Position numbers and translations under genes: made by a program
NCBI GenBank assembly: GCA_002838945.1
Contig: PGXB01000035.1
Coordinates: 1 to 38,555, forward strand
Reading direction: 5' to 3'
Length of the DNA stretch: 38,555 nucleotides
From: a candidate division Zixibacteria bacterium HGW-Zixibacteria-1
Lineage (GTDB): Bacteria; Zixibacteria; MSB-5A5; GN15; PGXB01
Notes under the pieces: model-generated
What the model was told of the DNA's origin: nothing
Database searches by the model: none
The model's input: the letters and a program-made list of their open reading frames with translations, nothing else
Shown: positions 8,141 through 15,700 of the stretch, one piece after another
How positions within the stretch are numbered: position 1 is the stretch's first letter
How the letters are laid out: each line of letters opens with the position of its first letter

Positions 8141-8711
8141 GAAGTGCAAAATTATTAAGGAGATTGTAGAAATGCAGTCCGATAATTGAATTGAGGGCTG
8201 TTCGGGAGGCTGTGGCGGAAGTGTTAACGAAGCGGAAGTCGTTGTAGCACAGCGCATTACGACCGCACCAACATCAATGTGTAAGTGATGATATTTTTGT
8301 AATGAAGGGATATATTAAAACAGGCCTCATATAATGGATGGCTCTGGTCGACTTCAAGATTGCAATAATTGGCATAATAAGAGATTTTTCTTTCACATGT
8401 GAGAGATTAACATTTGTTTTTAAGAACTAATATCAATGAGGTTTTCGGCCGAAAATAGAGATGGGATTAATATGGACAAGAGTTTTTACATTAAGATATA
8501 AAATTATCTTGACTTTTGAAAAAAATATTATTGATTAAATTGGTTCTTCGAGGTCAGACCTCTTTGAAAATTACATCCTTACCTGAGCATAACCGGGTTC
8601 AAAGAATCATGGATGTTGCATTAGACATTCAACCTGATCAAGAATTCAAAATGAATTTGAAATAAATGAGCCGCATTGCCCGCTCAGGTGTAAAGGTTCA
8701 TGAGGAGTTAT
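8141..8711. other. 571-bp intergenic region between paralogues
   Basis: I see no supported gene. A short perfect palindrome TCACATGTGA lies at 8393-8402 and an AT-rich stretch lies at about 8460-8545. The minus-strand open frame at the left edge mostly overlaps the upstream gene and has no family resemblance. The last 40 bases resemble the leader of the first paralogue (GAGGAGTT then ATGTCTTCAAC). Confidence 0.5.
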
Positions 8712-9863
8712 ATGTCTTCAACGGCCAGGAATTCAAGGGTGTTATGGCTGTTTTTGATGGCATCATTGACTTTCTTCACATGCAGCGAAAATGTCACCAA
8801 CCCGGATAAAAACACAATCCCCGAGTACGGATTAATTTATTTCCCCGCCGGAGGCGGCGGTGAATCACCGATGATTGAGTTGACTTTCAGTTCAAAAAAT
8901 GGGCAGGTAATCGACACGACGTTATCAAATTGCTACTATTATTCAATGGAATTTACCGATGATGGGGCGATGGCGATTTATGTCGGGGGCTACGCCGTTC
9001 CGCCGGAGCAGCGAAATGAGATGGCTTGGGTGGTTAATCAATTCACAGGAGATACCCTGTCCAAATATATTGGATGGACCGGCATTAAACCGGTTTTAGG
9101 TCCGGATAAAAGCCGGTTATTAATAACTGGGGCGGGATTCATGCTGTTTGATTTCCCCAGTCTGAATTTAGTCCATGACATTGTTTTTGAACCCGGTTCA
9201 AATTGGCCGATTGATGGCGGATTTATGACCGCCGGTAATAAGCTTTTCTATTTTTGTGAAAGTAAGGACACCATCTTTGTTCTGGACTTTACCAATCCCG
9301 GGTCAGTATCGGAAACCGCCGCCCCGATTTCATTTGACGGCCAACCGGTTTTCCCGACATCATCGCTGGTCGATTATCGGAACGAACATATCATTCTGAT
9401 TGCGACCAATATGTCAGGCAAGAAGGATATCGTCGTTTTCGGCTCTGATGATTTGAGTTTTATCAAAGGAATACATACAGATCATTATTACAGTCACCTT
9501 GTAGAGCATCCCGACGGCAACAGGATTTTTCTTGGCGCCATTGCCGCTTATACTGTTTCTCCAGATGAAAACAGGATCGACATCTATGATATCAGCCAAA
9601 ATGTGATAAATTCCTTTGTCGGGGTTCATGACATTGACAGCATGTCTTATTTTCAGCCGGATCAAATGGTTATTACGCCTGACGGTGGGATGTTGTATGT
9701 CCGGGCAACTGAGTATTATGATGGTTCCGACGCTTTCACCATTAATTGGCCGGCGGTCGGTATACGAATTTCAGACAGGGCTCCGGTTCAGTATTTAAAT
9801 CCGGCCGTGGCTCACTCGACAACTATATCCGTCAATCCGATTATGATCAGCGAAGCGGATTAG
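8712..9863 (+). CDS. Putative lipoprotein, beta-propeller-like, paralogue 2
   Basis: 383 aa from ATG 8712; an in-frame ATG at 8700 overlaps the GAGGAG ribosome site, so 8712 is preferred and aligns with its paralogue's MSSTAR start. The signal peptide ends in TFFTCSEN, a possible lipobox. The beta-rich body has blade-like motifs DGAMAIYVG, HPDGNRIFLG, DENRIDIYD and TPDGGMLYVR, parallel to the gene at 7013. The two genes stand in tandem with large AT-rich leaders and no shared operon with other functions. They most likely arose by duplication and diverged strongly at the protein level. Role unknown. Confidence 0.65.
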   Translation: MSSTARNSRVLWLFLMASLTFFTCSENVTNPDKNTIPEYGLIYFPAGGGGESPMIELTFSSKNGQVIDTTLSNCYYYSMEFTDDGAMAIYVGGYAVPPEQRNEMAWVVNQFTGDTLSKYIGWTGIKPVLGPDKSRLLITGAGFMLFDFPSLNLVHDIVFEPGSNWPIDGGFMTAGNKLFYFCESKDTIFVLDFTNPGSVSETAAPISFDGQPVFPTSSLVDYRNEHIILIATNMSGKKDIVVFGSDDLSFIKGIHTDHYYSHLVEHPDGNRIFLGAIAAYTVSPDENRIDIYDISQNVINSFVGVHDIDSMSYFQPDQMVITPDGGMLYVRATEYYDGSDAFTINWPAVGIRISDRAPVQYLNPAVAHSTTISVNPIMISEAD

Positions 9864-9953
9864 ATATATTGAATTGTCGGTTGTGGTGAAAATCATTTGA
9901 CTCTTTTTCGGCGCCACCGATTGCAAAAACGCCAAAGAAAGCGGTGGCATGGG

Positions 9954-9976
9954 GATAACAGGATGATCCTGTTATC
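9954..9976 (+). other. Perfect hairpin with 10-bp arms
   Basis: GATAACAGGA (9954-9963) pairs with TCCTGTTATC (9967-9976) across a three-base loop, flanked by G runs. An outer pair GCCACCG / CGGTGGC occurs just upstream (9914-9949 region). There is no T run, so it is a poor intrinsic terminator. It could be a terminator-like stop for the lipoprotein transcript or part of a structured leader for the molbindin gene at 10107. Confidence 0.5.
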
Positions 9977-10106
9977 GGGGTCCGCATCATTGATTCAGAC
10001 ATCTCCAGAAAATAAAGATCAGAGCACTCCCAGGCCATAGGCAACTGCCACACTCCTATATTGGACGGATTTGTAGGAGGCAACACTTTACATAGGAGGT
10101 ATGTGT

Positions 10107-10409
10107 ATGGTTTCCCGACTGGCCGGAGGATTATTGCTATTATTAATCCTGGCCCTACCTTCACTTTCGCCCGCATCGGAATTCTTTTACTACACTTATG
10201 GTTCAAAATCCGTTATGGCAATCGACTCAGGCAAGGTCACCGAGATCAAAAGAGGCATGGTGATGAGCCAGGTTAAATTCACCATCCCTGAAGGGGCGCG
10301 GATGAGTTCCGTGATAACCGTGGAGTCGCTCGACGATCTGGGCATCAAGGAAGGCGACACGGTCAGGGTTATTATCAAAGCCGTTAGTGTGCTTCTGGTT
10401 AAAGAGTAA
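10107..10409 (+). CDS. Chimeric molbindin with an added signal peptide
   Basis: 100 aa from ATG 10107; the ATG at 10101 touches AGGAGGT (10095-10100) and is too close to it. Residues 1-24 are a textbook signal peptide (MVSRLAGG, then LLLLLILALPSLSPAS), followed by EFFYYTYGSKSVMAIDS. The remaining 60 residues are the Mop domain of the gene at 4808, differing only by Ile to Val near the C-terminus. The canonical Mop start (MKYGARNQLV) is missing and replaced by new sequence. Molbindins are cytoplasmic, so an exported one is odd: either a periplasmic molybdate or tungstate binder, or a recombination by-product. The intact frame and strong ribosome site argue that it is translated. Confidence 0.65.
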   Translation: MVSRLAGGLLLLLILALPSLSPASEFFYYTYGSKSVMAIDSGKVTEIKRGMVMSQVKFTIPEGARMSSVITVESLDDLGIKEGDTVRVIIKAVSVLLVKE

Positions 10410-10536
10410 GTATTGATTTTAATGGCGCCGTTTTTGATAAACGGCGTTATTTTTTGAATTAGAAAAAAGTGCCTGCCCGGACTCAATAATTTCATATTCA
10501 CCCGTATTTAATATAGTAATTCTGACTTAAGTCAAA
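10230..10536 (+). repeat. 307-bp direct repeat, copy 2
   Basis: Gap-free match to 4838-5144 with about ten substitutions. In this copy the operator palindrome has lost its left half-site (TCTGAC instead of TTTGAC), and no -10 hexamer equivalent to TATCAT follows. Confidence 0.92.
10426..10455 (+). terminator. Rho-independent terminator after chimeric molbindin
   Basis: Same hairpin as at 5034, with one base change inside the loop (TTGAT instead of TCGAT), so the stem and T run are preserved. Confidence 0.8.
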
Positions 10537-10601
10537 AACCGGCATGCTTTCCACCCCGAACTTCCGCCTTTTTTTTATATAAACTTATCCATTTTGGCAT
10601 A

Positions 10602-10630
10602 TTGACGTTGCAAACCGGCTTTTTTATATT
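10602..10630 (+). promoter_or_regulatory. Putative promoter of the Trypco1/STAND operon
   Basis: TTGACG (10602-10607), a 17-base spacer and TATATT (10625-10630) lie about 120 bases before the Trypco1 start. A hairpin AGCGGCC / GGCCGCT (10687-10693 with 10701-10707) lies in the predicted leader. It is followed only by TTTG, so it is a weak terminator or possible attenuator. Confidence 0.45.
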
Positions 10631-10753
10631 AAATATATAACAGGCTGTCGGGATTCGATTTTCCAATTAACTGACAGTAAGAATATAGCGGCCGTTTTGA
10701 GGCCGCTTTGAATCCTTGTGCTGGAATATAATCTTTAACGGGAGGGCTTTCAC

Positions 10754-11089
10754 ATGCCCGAATTTAAGATCGAAGATGATACTCCGGTGTTATTTGAGTT
10801 TACAACCGGATCTGATGTCCAAAATGTTGGACTGTTCAGTATTTTTGCAACCAAAACCGAAGAATTCAAAGAAAAATCGGCTATAGGTCTGGAAAGAGCC
10901 ATGAATGCAATCCAGACTATGGCCCAGCGAATCGGCCAGTTGCATGATAAGATTCCTGTGGAATTTTCTCAGGTCGAGGTCGAATTTGGCATCAAGCTTG
11001 ATTGGGAATTCGGGCCGGTTATAACAAAAGCCGGAGTCGAGAGCCATATCAATGTAAAATTGGTCTGGGATCGAAAGGACAAAAAGTGA
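10754..11089 (+). CDS. Trypsin-co-occurring domain (Trypco1-like) protein
   Basis: 111 aa, soluble. The N-terminal beta strands (VLFEFTTGSD) lead to a helix rich in Ala/Glu and then the diagnostic C-terminal pattern VEVEFGIKLDWEFGPVITKAG followed by VESHINVKLVWDRKD. This matches the CU044_2847/Trypco1 family, small proteins encoded next to trypsin-like proteases in predicted conflict systems. The next gene is exactly such a protease fused to a STAND NTPase, and its GTG start overlaps this stop (GTGA), so the two are translationally coupled. GGGAGGG precedes ATG 10754. The family's molecular role is not established; a partner, inhibitor or sensor for the protease is the usual proposal. Confidence 0.75.
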   Translation: MPEFKIEDDTPVLFEFTTGSDVQNVGLFSIFATKTEEFKEKSAIGLERAMNAIQTMAQRIGQLHDKIPVEFSQVEVEFGIKLDWEFGPVITKAGVESHINVKLVWDRKDKK

Positions 11090-13620
11090 GCAAAGAAGAG
11101 CCGGTTCTTCAGAATATTCGTAACTTCACTGTCCAGATAAGGCGAATCGAAGACGACCGAATCGTGGGTACCGGTATCGCCGTATCGGAAAAAGGTAAAA
11201 TTATTACCTGTGAGCATGTTGTTGAAGCTGTATTGGGCGTAAAACCATGCGATGCCGACGGTAAAGAAATCGGGATATATTTTCCACAAATCCCGGAATC
11301 TCGTCGGGCCAGAGTGAGTACCCTTTTAACCGAATTCGAGGATGATATTGTCGAATTGGAACTGTGCGACGGCCTCATGCCGCTGGGTTCGGAAAAAATC
11401 GCAAAACTTGGAGGTGCCGAAAATTCCGAGGGGCATAAATTTCGCAGTTACGGCTATAGCCCTACCGGGGAGCACCCGTCCACATGGGCCCACGGCATAA
11501 TACTGGGTTCTGTGGAGACCACTCATATTAAAAAATTGCAGGTTGACCCGGTTCAATTAAGCTCAAGGCAGATTGATCGCGGTATGAGCGGCGCCGCGGT
11601 CCTGGATGATGAACTAAATGCGGTCGTTGGTATTATTTCGGCACGCTATTTTCCAAAGAGCGCGGTCAAGGATGATATTGGTTATGCGGTTGATAATTAT
11701 GTGCTCACATTCAATCCATTCAATTATACACTCGAGAATAAAGTAGCAAAACTCCCGGCCCCGGAGCCGAAGACCGATCAGGAAAAAGTGAGGACAGCCG
11801 GGAAACCGAAAGAGGCCGTCATTCTCAACAACGCGCCGACTTCGCTGGATGAATGGGTCGGGCGGGCGGAGTTGCTCGGGCAGATTACCGAAGATTGTCT
11901 GAGTCAGAAAATACATATGACCGGGCTGATCGGGTTCGGCGGTGAGGGCAAAAGCAGTCTGGCGCGAAGGTGGCTGGACAACATGCTCGAAGGTATGCCC
12001 GACTGCCCCAAACCGGATGGTGTTTTCTGGTGGGGATTTTATGACCGGCCCGGAGTGGATGAGTTTTTCGAGGCGGCGCTTGAGTATATCAGTGGCGGGA
12101 CTATAAAAGCTTCAGAACTGCCTTCTTCGACGGCCAAAGCGCACTTCATTGCCGCCATGCTGTCCAGAAGCAAATATATTTTTGTACTGGACGGGCTGGA
12201 AGTGCTTCAGGAGCAGGACGGGGACAAATACGGCCTTCTGCGCAGCCGTGACTTGAGAGATTTTCTGCACTTTTTCGCCGGACCGGGGCATGATTCATTT
12301 TGCCTTGTCACCAGCCGGGCGCCGTTATTCGATCTGATTGAATATAACACTTATTCCAATCGTGATGTCATGCGGATGAGTGAAAGCGACGGCCGGGATT
12401 TGCTGCGCAGATATGGTGTAAAAAACGGCACGGAGGCCGAACTCGATAAGATTGTCCGCGAGTGGGACGGCCACGCTCTTACCTTGAGCCTTATCGGAAC
12501 ATATTTGGCGGAAAAATATGACGGCGATATTCACAAAGCCGATAAAATTGAACCGCCGACAGCGGATGAACCGCGTTATGAGCGGGTGCATCGGGTTCTG
12601 CGCCGCTATGACGAGCATCTGACCGAGGCCGAACGCGCCTTTATGATTATATTCAGCGTCTTCCGCACCCCGGTCAAAGAGGAAGCTTTCCCCAAAGTAT
12701 TTCGAACCGCAACCGGCAAGACCGCCATAAATGCGCCTATAACAAGACTGAATAATACAGAATTCGGGGCAATGCTTGAGCTCCTTAAAAAATATCGTAT
12801 TCTCCGCTATGACGCCCGCGAAAGACATTACACCACTCATCCTCTTATTCGCAGACATTACAGTGCTATATTGGTAAAGGGAGGAATAGAAGAAAACAAA
12901 GAAGCAATAGAGATTCACAGGCAAATCAAGGATTATTATCTTGCCACTGCCGGTGACGCGCCGCGCTATCCTACTCTTGAAGACCTGAAACCATTTATCG
13001 AAGTCGTCCACCATCTCTGCAAAGCGGGAGCCTATGATGAGGCATTTAATATTGTCTGGAATCAACTTTTTAGGAATGTTGAATTTGTCATTTCCCGGAA
13101 GCTTTCCGCATGGGATACGGTATGGGATTTGATGCTGGAATTTTTTGCGGATCGTGACACCACCGGTGAACCGCTGGTCAGCGAACCTTCCGGCAAAGGC
13201 TGGATATTAAACGAGTCTGGCCTATGCCTGATGTGTCTCGGGCGGCTGGCCGAAGCGGTTTCTTTTTATGATAGAGGAAATAAAATTGATGTGGATATAC
13301 TGAAGGCTTGGCGGTTTGGCAGTACCGATTTTCAAAACTTATCTGAACTACATTGCCATCTTGGCTCTCTGAAAGAAGCCGAAAAAGCGGCGAAGCAGGC
13401 GCTTGAATATGCCCGCCGCGCCGAGGATGAAGGGGAAAAGCGCGTTTCGCTGACCTCTTTGGGATGGGTCGCCCATCTAAATGGCGATATAAAAAAAGCC
13501 GGGGAATTGTTTAAAAAGGCTGAGAAACTCGAAAAAGAAATCGATCCAGCTAGTCAATATCTATACAGCCTTCGTGGTATCCAGCATGCCGAATATCTCC
13601 TCAAAACCGGCGATATTTAA
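11086..13620 (+). CDS. Trypsin-like protease - STAND (NB-ARC) NTPase - TPR effector
   Basis: 844 aa from GTG 11086, chosen because it overlaps the upstream stop and has AAGGA before it; open frame further upstream is Trypco1 overlap. Residues 1-210 are a trypsin-like domain with an intact triad: TCEHVV (H44), EFEDDIVELEL (D87) and RGMSGAAV (S168). There is no signal peptide, so it acts in the cytoplasm. Residues 255-530 form an NB-ARC-type STAND module: GFGGEGKSS P-loop (K289), FVLDGLEVLQ Walker B, LVTSRAP sensor and GHALTLSLIGTYL GxP-like motif. A winged-helix-like part (HYTTHPLIRRHY) and TPR-like helices follow. By analogy with Avs/NLR systems, a sensed trigger would release the protease. 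The frame ends at TAA 13618-13620 inside the TPR region and resumes at once. Confidence 0.85.
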   Translation: MSKEEPVLQNIRNFTVQIRRIEDDRIVGTGIAVSEKGKIITCEHVVEAVLGVKPCDADGKEIGIYFPQIPESRRARVSTLLTEFEDDIVELELCDGLMPLGSEKIAKLGGAENSEGHKFRSYGYSPTGEHPSTWAHGIILGSVETTHIKKLQVDPVQLSSRQIDRGMSGAAVLDDELNAVVGIISARYFPKSAVKDDIGYAVDNYVLTFNPFNYTLENKVAKLPAPEPKTDQEKVRTAGKPKEAVILNNAPTSLDEWVGRAELLGQITEDCLSQKIHMTGLIGFGGEGKSSLARRWLDNMLEGMPDCPKPDGVFWWGFYDRPGVDEFFEAALEYISGGTIKASELPSSTAKAHFIAAMLSRSKYIFVLDGLEVLQEQDGDKYGLLRSRDLRDFLHFFAGPGHDSFCLVTSRAPLFDLIEYNTYSNRDVMRMSESDGRDLLRRYGVKNGTEAELDKIVREWDGHALTLSLIGTYLAEKYDGDIHKADKIEPPTADEPRYERVHRVLRRYDEHLTEAERAFMIIFSVFRTPVKEEAFPKVFRTATGKTAINAPITRLNNTEFGAMLELLKKYRILRYDARERHYTTHPLIRRHYSAILVKGGIEENKEAIEIHRQIKDYYLATAGDAPRYPTLEDLKPFIEVVHHLCKAGAYDEAFNIVWNQLFRNVEFVISRKLSAWDTVWDLMLEFFADRDTTGEPLVSEPSGKGWILNESGLCLMCLGRLAEAVSFYDRGNKIDVDILKAWRFGSTDFQNLSELHCHLGSLKEAEKAAKQALEYARRAEDEGEKRVSLTSLGWVAHLNGDIKKAGELFKKAEKLEKEIDPASQYLYSLRGIQHAEYLLKTGDI

Positions 13621-14100
13621 TATTCCAAATTGATTACTGAAGATAATCTAAAAATATGCGAAGAATATCATTGGCAGGATGATTCAAGTAAATGCCATAG
13701 AGTGCTTGGCGATCTTGATGCTGACAGCGGGAAACATGTTTCGGCCCGCAAGCATTATGATGAAGCGATGCGCATTGCCCGGAGTATTTCCAATAGGACT
13801 GTTCTTATCGAAGCTCTTCTTGCCCGCGGCAGGTGGTATGGGAAATTCATGAAGGATGCGAATGCGGCATTCAGTGATCTCAATGAAGTGCTCGGTTATG
13901 CCACCGATGGCGGCTACCGGATATATGAAGCCGATATTCGCATTGCGCTGGCCTGGGCGCACCTGGCCGACAATGAAAAGCCAATTGAAGAACGTAAGAA
14001 ATTTGCCCAAAATGAGGCCGACCGCGCCAGAAATATGAGCGAGCAGATGGGGTATTATTGGGGTAAAATCGACGCCGCCGAGGTGATCGCGAAAATGTAA
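13621..14100 (+). pseudogene. C-terminal TPR part of the STAND effector, cut off by one in-frame TAA
   Basis: The codons after TAA 13618-13620 stay in the same frame and give 159 residues with TPR-like helices (DLDADSGKHVSARKHYDEAM, then LARGRWYG, YRIYEADIRIALAWAHLA). The junction reads TGDI-stop-YSKLITEDNLKICE, a continuous helix in which the stop replaces one residue. A possible TTG start at 13630 has no ribosome site. Removing the stop would give a protein of 1,004 residues. Either the gene has a nonsense mutation, or it is read through, or the assembly has an error. Translation as a separate subunit is possible but unsupported. Confidence 0.7.
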
Positions 14101-14111
14101 GTTGACCGTAG

Positions 14112-14133
14112 GGTCGGACCCATGTGTCCGACC
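14112..14133. terminator. Hairpin between convergent genes, possible REP-like element
   Basis: GGTCGGAC / GTCCGACC (14112-14119 with 14126-14133) with a six-base loop, followed by TTGTTATAT. A second GC-rich imperfect repeat follows at about 14147-14173 (GCGGGCTGACACGCGGGTCGG). It may terminate both convergent transcripts or belong to a dispersed palindromic repeat family. Confidence 0.5.
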
Positions 14134-14221
14134 TTGTTATATAAACGCGGGCTGACACGCGGGTCGGCCCCCACAAGAAATCATCGGTGGCGAGAACGGG
14201 CGTATGTCTTATATGCCCTGC

Positions 14222-15475
14222 TCAGAATACCAACTGGAACTGGGAGCGGATGGAGACGTCCTTGCGGCTGTCGTTCCTGACATAACCATGCCGCGTCCAC
14301 GTGAAATCATTCTGTATCTTGAGCTGATGACCGATTAATTTATAAACCATGCCGACCGTATATTCATCTTCGGAATCCAGCTTACCGACCGAGCCGTACT
14401 GTTTCTGGATACTTTCGATATAATCGGGGCCGAGGCCGATTGGATATTCATAATAATAGGCACTGGCCGCGGCAATAATACTGTCGGCCCGGTTGTGGGC
14501 ATCATCAAGAATGTAGTCCCTGATGTCCAGACGCGAATAGCGGGCGGAAAGGTCGATACGCTCATTCACTTTGACGGTCAGTTCAAGCAGGAGTCCGGTG
14601 ACGCTCAGTCTCGTGATTTCGGGATCGAGAAAATCGACAAAGCCGAGATAGCCGATACCGTTGAACTTGAATCTGTTATAATCCATCACTAATTCAGGGG
14701 CCAGCCTGATGGAGAAATCCTGATAGTCGGCCGGTTCGATATCCCAGGCGCCGCTGAAAGCGGCTTTGACATTCAATTCGGAATTTTCCGGCTTATAATA
14801 GTAAGTCCCTTTGGCAAACAGCTCCGGATGGAACTCCGCTTTCGAGCCGGGGTCGGCCAGATCGGACGGGTTGGGGCGCTCTTCGCCATAGATCATCGGC
14901 ACGCCGATGCCATGCGAAGCGCGCGCGTTGACGCCGGTGAAGACACCTAATACATAGCCCCACCCTTCGACATCGCGGTAGCCGTTATGCACCGCGAAAC
15001 CCATCTGCCGCTCGGCGCCGAAATATTTGGTCAAAATCGACCAGTCGGCCATGACCAGATTTCCGAAGGACTCCTGCCGATACTCGGTGAAGGGGACCTT
15101 GAATTGCCCGAAGCGGAACTGCGAGCAGGGGCAATAAGAGTAATTGCCATAAATATCCATCAGTTCCAGTGAATTGGGGGCAAAACTCAACTGCGAGCCA
15201 TATGACAGATTGGGCGTGCCCAGGACACCACTGAGGCTTAACCGGATGCGGCGCGCCTCCATGGTCAGTTTGTCCTCTCGTTCCTTGCTGCCGCCCATAT
15301 CCTTGTTGAAATATTCCATCCGCAACTGGGCGGTGAACTGGATTTTCATGGTGGCGGTTTTATCCTTGTTGCTGATTTCAAACGGCCCGATACCGGCCCT
15401 CGAAATCACCGCGAATCCGATGATGAAAATTGACAGGAGAAGTGCGAAGCAGATACGATTCAGCCTTACTTTCAT
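14222..15475 (-). CDS. Phosphate-selective porin O/P-type outer-membrane protein
   Basis: 417 aa from ATG 15475, which has GGGAG 8 bases before it; a GTG at 15502 lacks a ribosome site. The signal peptide ends near ISRAG. The rest is alternating beta strands (KIQFTAQLRMEYFN, EARRIRLSLSG, FRFGQFKVPFTEYRQES, ARYSRLDIRDY) and ends in terminal Phe (SQFQLVF), the outer-membrane insertion signal. The RFGQFKVPF segment and overall length match the OprO/OprP (PF07396) family. Substrate specificity cannot be read, and no pho genes are near. It is divergent from the corrinoid operon, sharing a 225-base promoter region, so it could supply that pathway's substrate. Confidence 0.8.
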   Translation of the reverse strand: MKVRLNRICFALLLSIFIIGFAVISRAGIGPFEISNKDKTATMKIQFTAQLRMEYFNKDMGGSKEREDKLTMEARRIRLSLSGVLGTPNLSYGSQLSFAPNSLELMDIYGNYSYCPCSQFRFGQFKVPFTEYRQESFGNLVMADWSILTKYFGAERQMGFAVHNGYRDVEGWGYVLGVFTGVNARASHGIGVPMIYGEERPNPSDLADPGSKAEFHPELFAKGTYYYKPENSELNVKAAFSGAWDIEPADYQDFSIRLAPELVMDYNRFKFNGIGYLGFVDFLDPEITRLSVTGLLLELTVKVNERIDLSARYSRLDIRDYILDDAHNRADSIIAAASAYYYEYPIGLGPDYIESIQKQYGSVGKLDSEDEYTVGMVYKLIGHQLKIQNDFTWTRHGYVRNDSRKDVSIRSQFQLVF

Positions 15476-15512
15476 AGTCCAACTCCCATAATTAAATTTC
15501 ACAAGTCCAATA

Positions 15513-15526
15513 ACCCGAAATCGGGT
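15513..15526. promoter_or_regulatory. Palindrome in the divergent porin/MttB promoter region
   Basis: ACCCGAAATCGGGT has 6-bp arms around AA, 38 bases upstream of the porin ATG. A second perfect 12-bp palindrome, CCTGATATCAGG, lies at 15615-15626 on the MttB side. Either could be an operator; no regulator gene is adjacent. Confidence 0.35.
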
Positions 15527-15700
15527 CCAGAGTACCAGATTAATTAATCAATTTGATAGAAAGACGCAATAGCGGGAAACATAATTTAGCCCGATTTATG
15601 AAGACAAAAATCATCCTGATATCAGGTCGTTATGGCGAATTGGCTTTCATATTATTATATTGGCTCAAGGCCGTTAATCATAAACTTAATGAGGTTGCCG

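Larger units (their letters stand above)
10410..10753. other. 344-bp intergenic region: repeat tail, then leader of the Trypco1 gene
   Basis: It holds the end of direct-repeat copy 2 (to 10536), an AT-rich promoter region and a hairpin leader. No gene is seen. Confidence 0.7.

Noticed and set aside
9880-10100. Moco/tungsten cofactor riboswitch before the second molbindin
   Set aside because: Stems exist but I could not match the known consensus, so only the hairpin is listed.
11002-11085. Upstream extension of the trypsin-STAND frame to 11002
   Set aside because: Overlaps Trypco1 coding sequence, is low-complexity basic, and the GTG at 11086 has a ribosome site and the coupled GTGA overlap.
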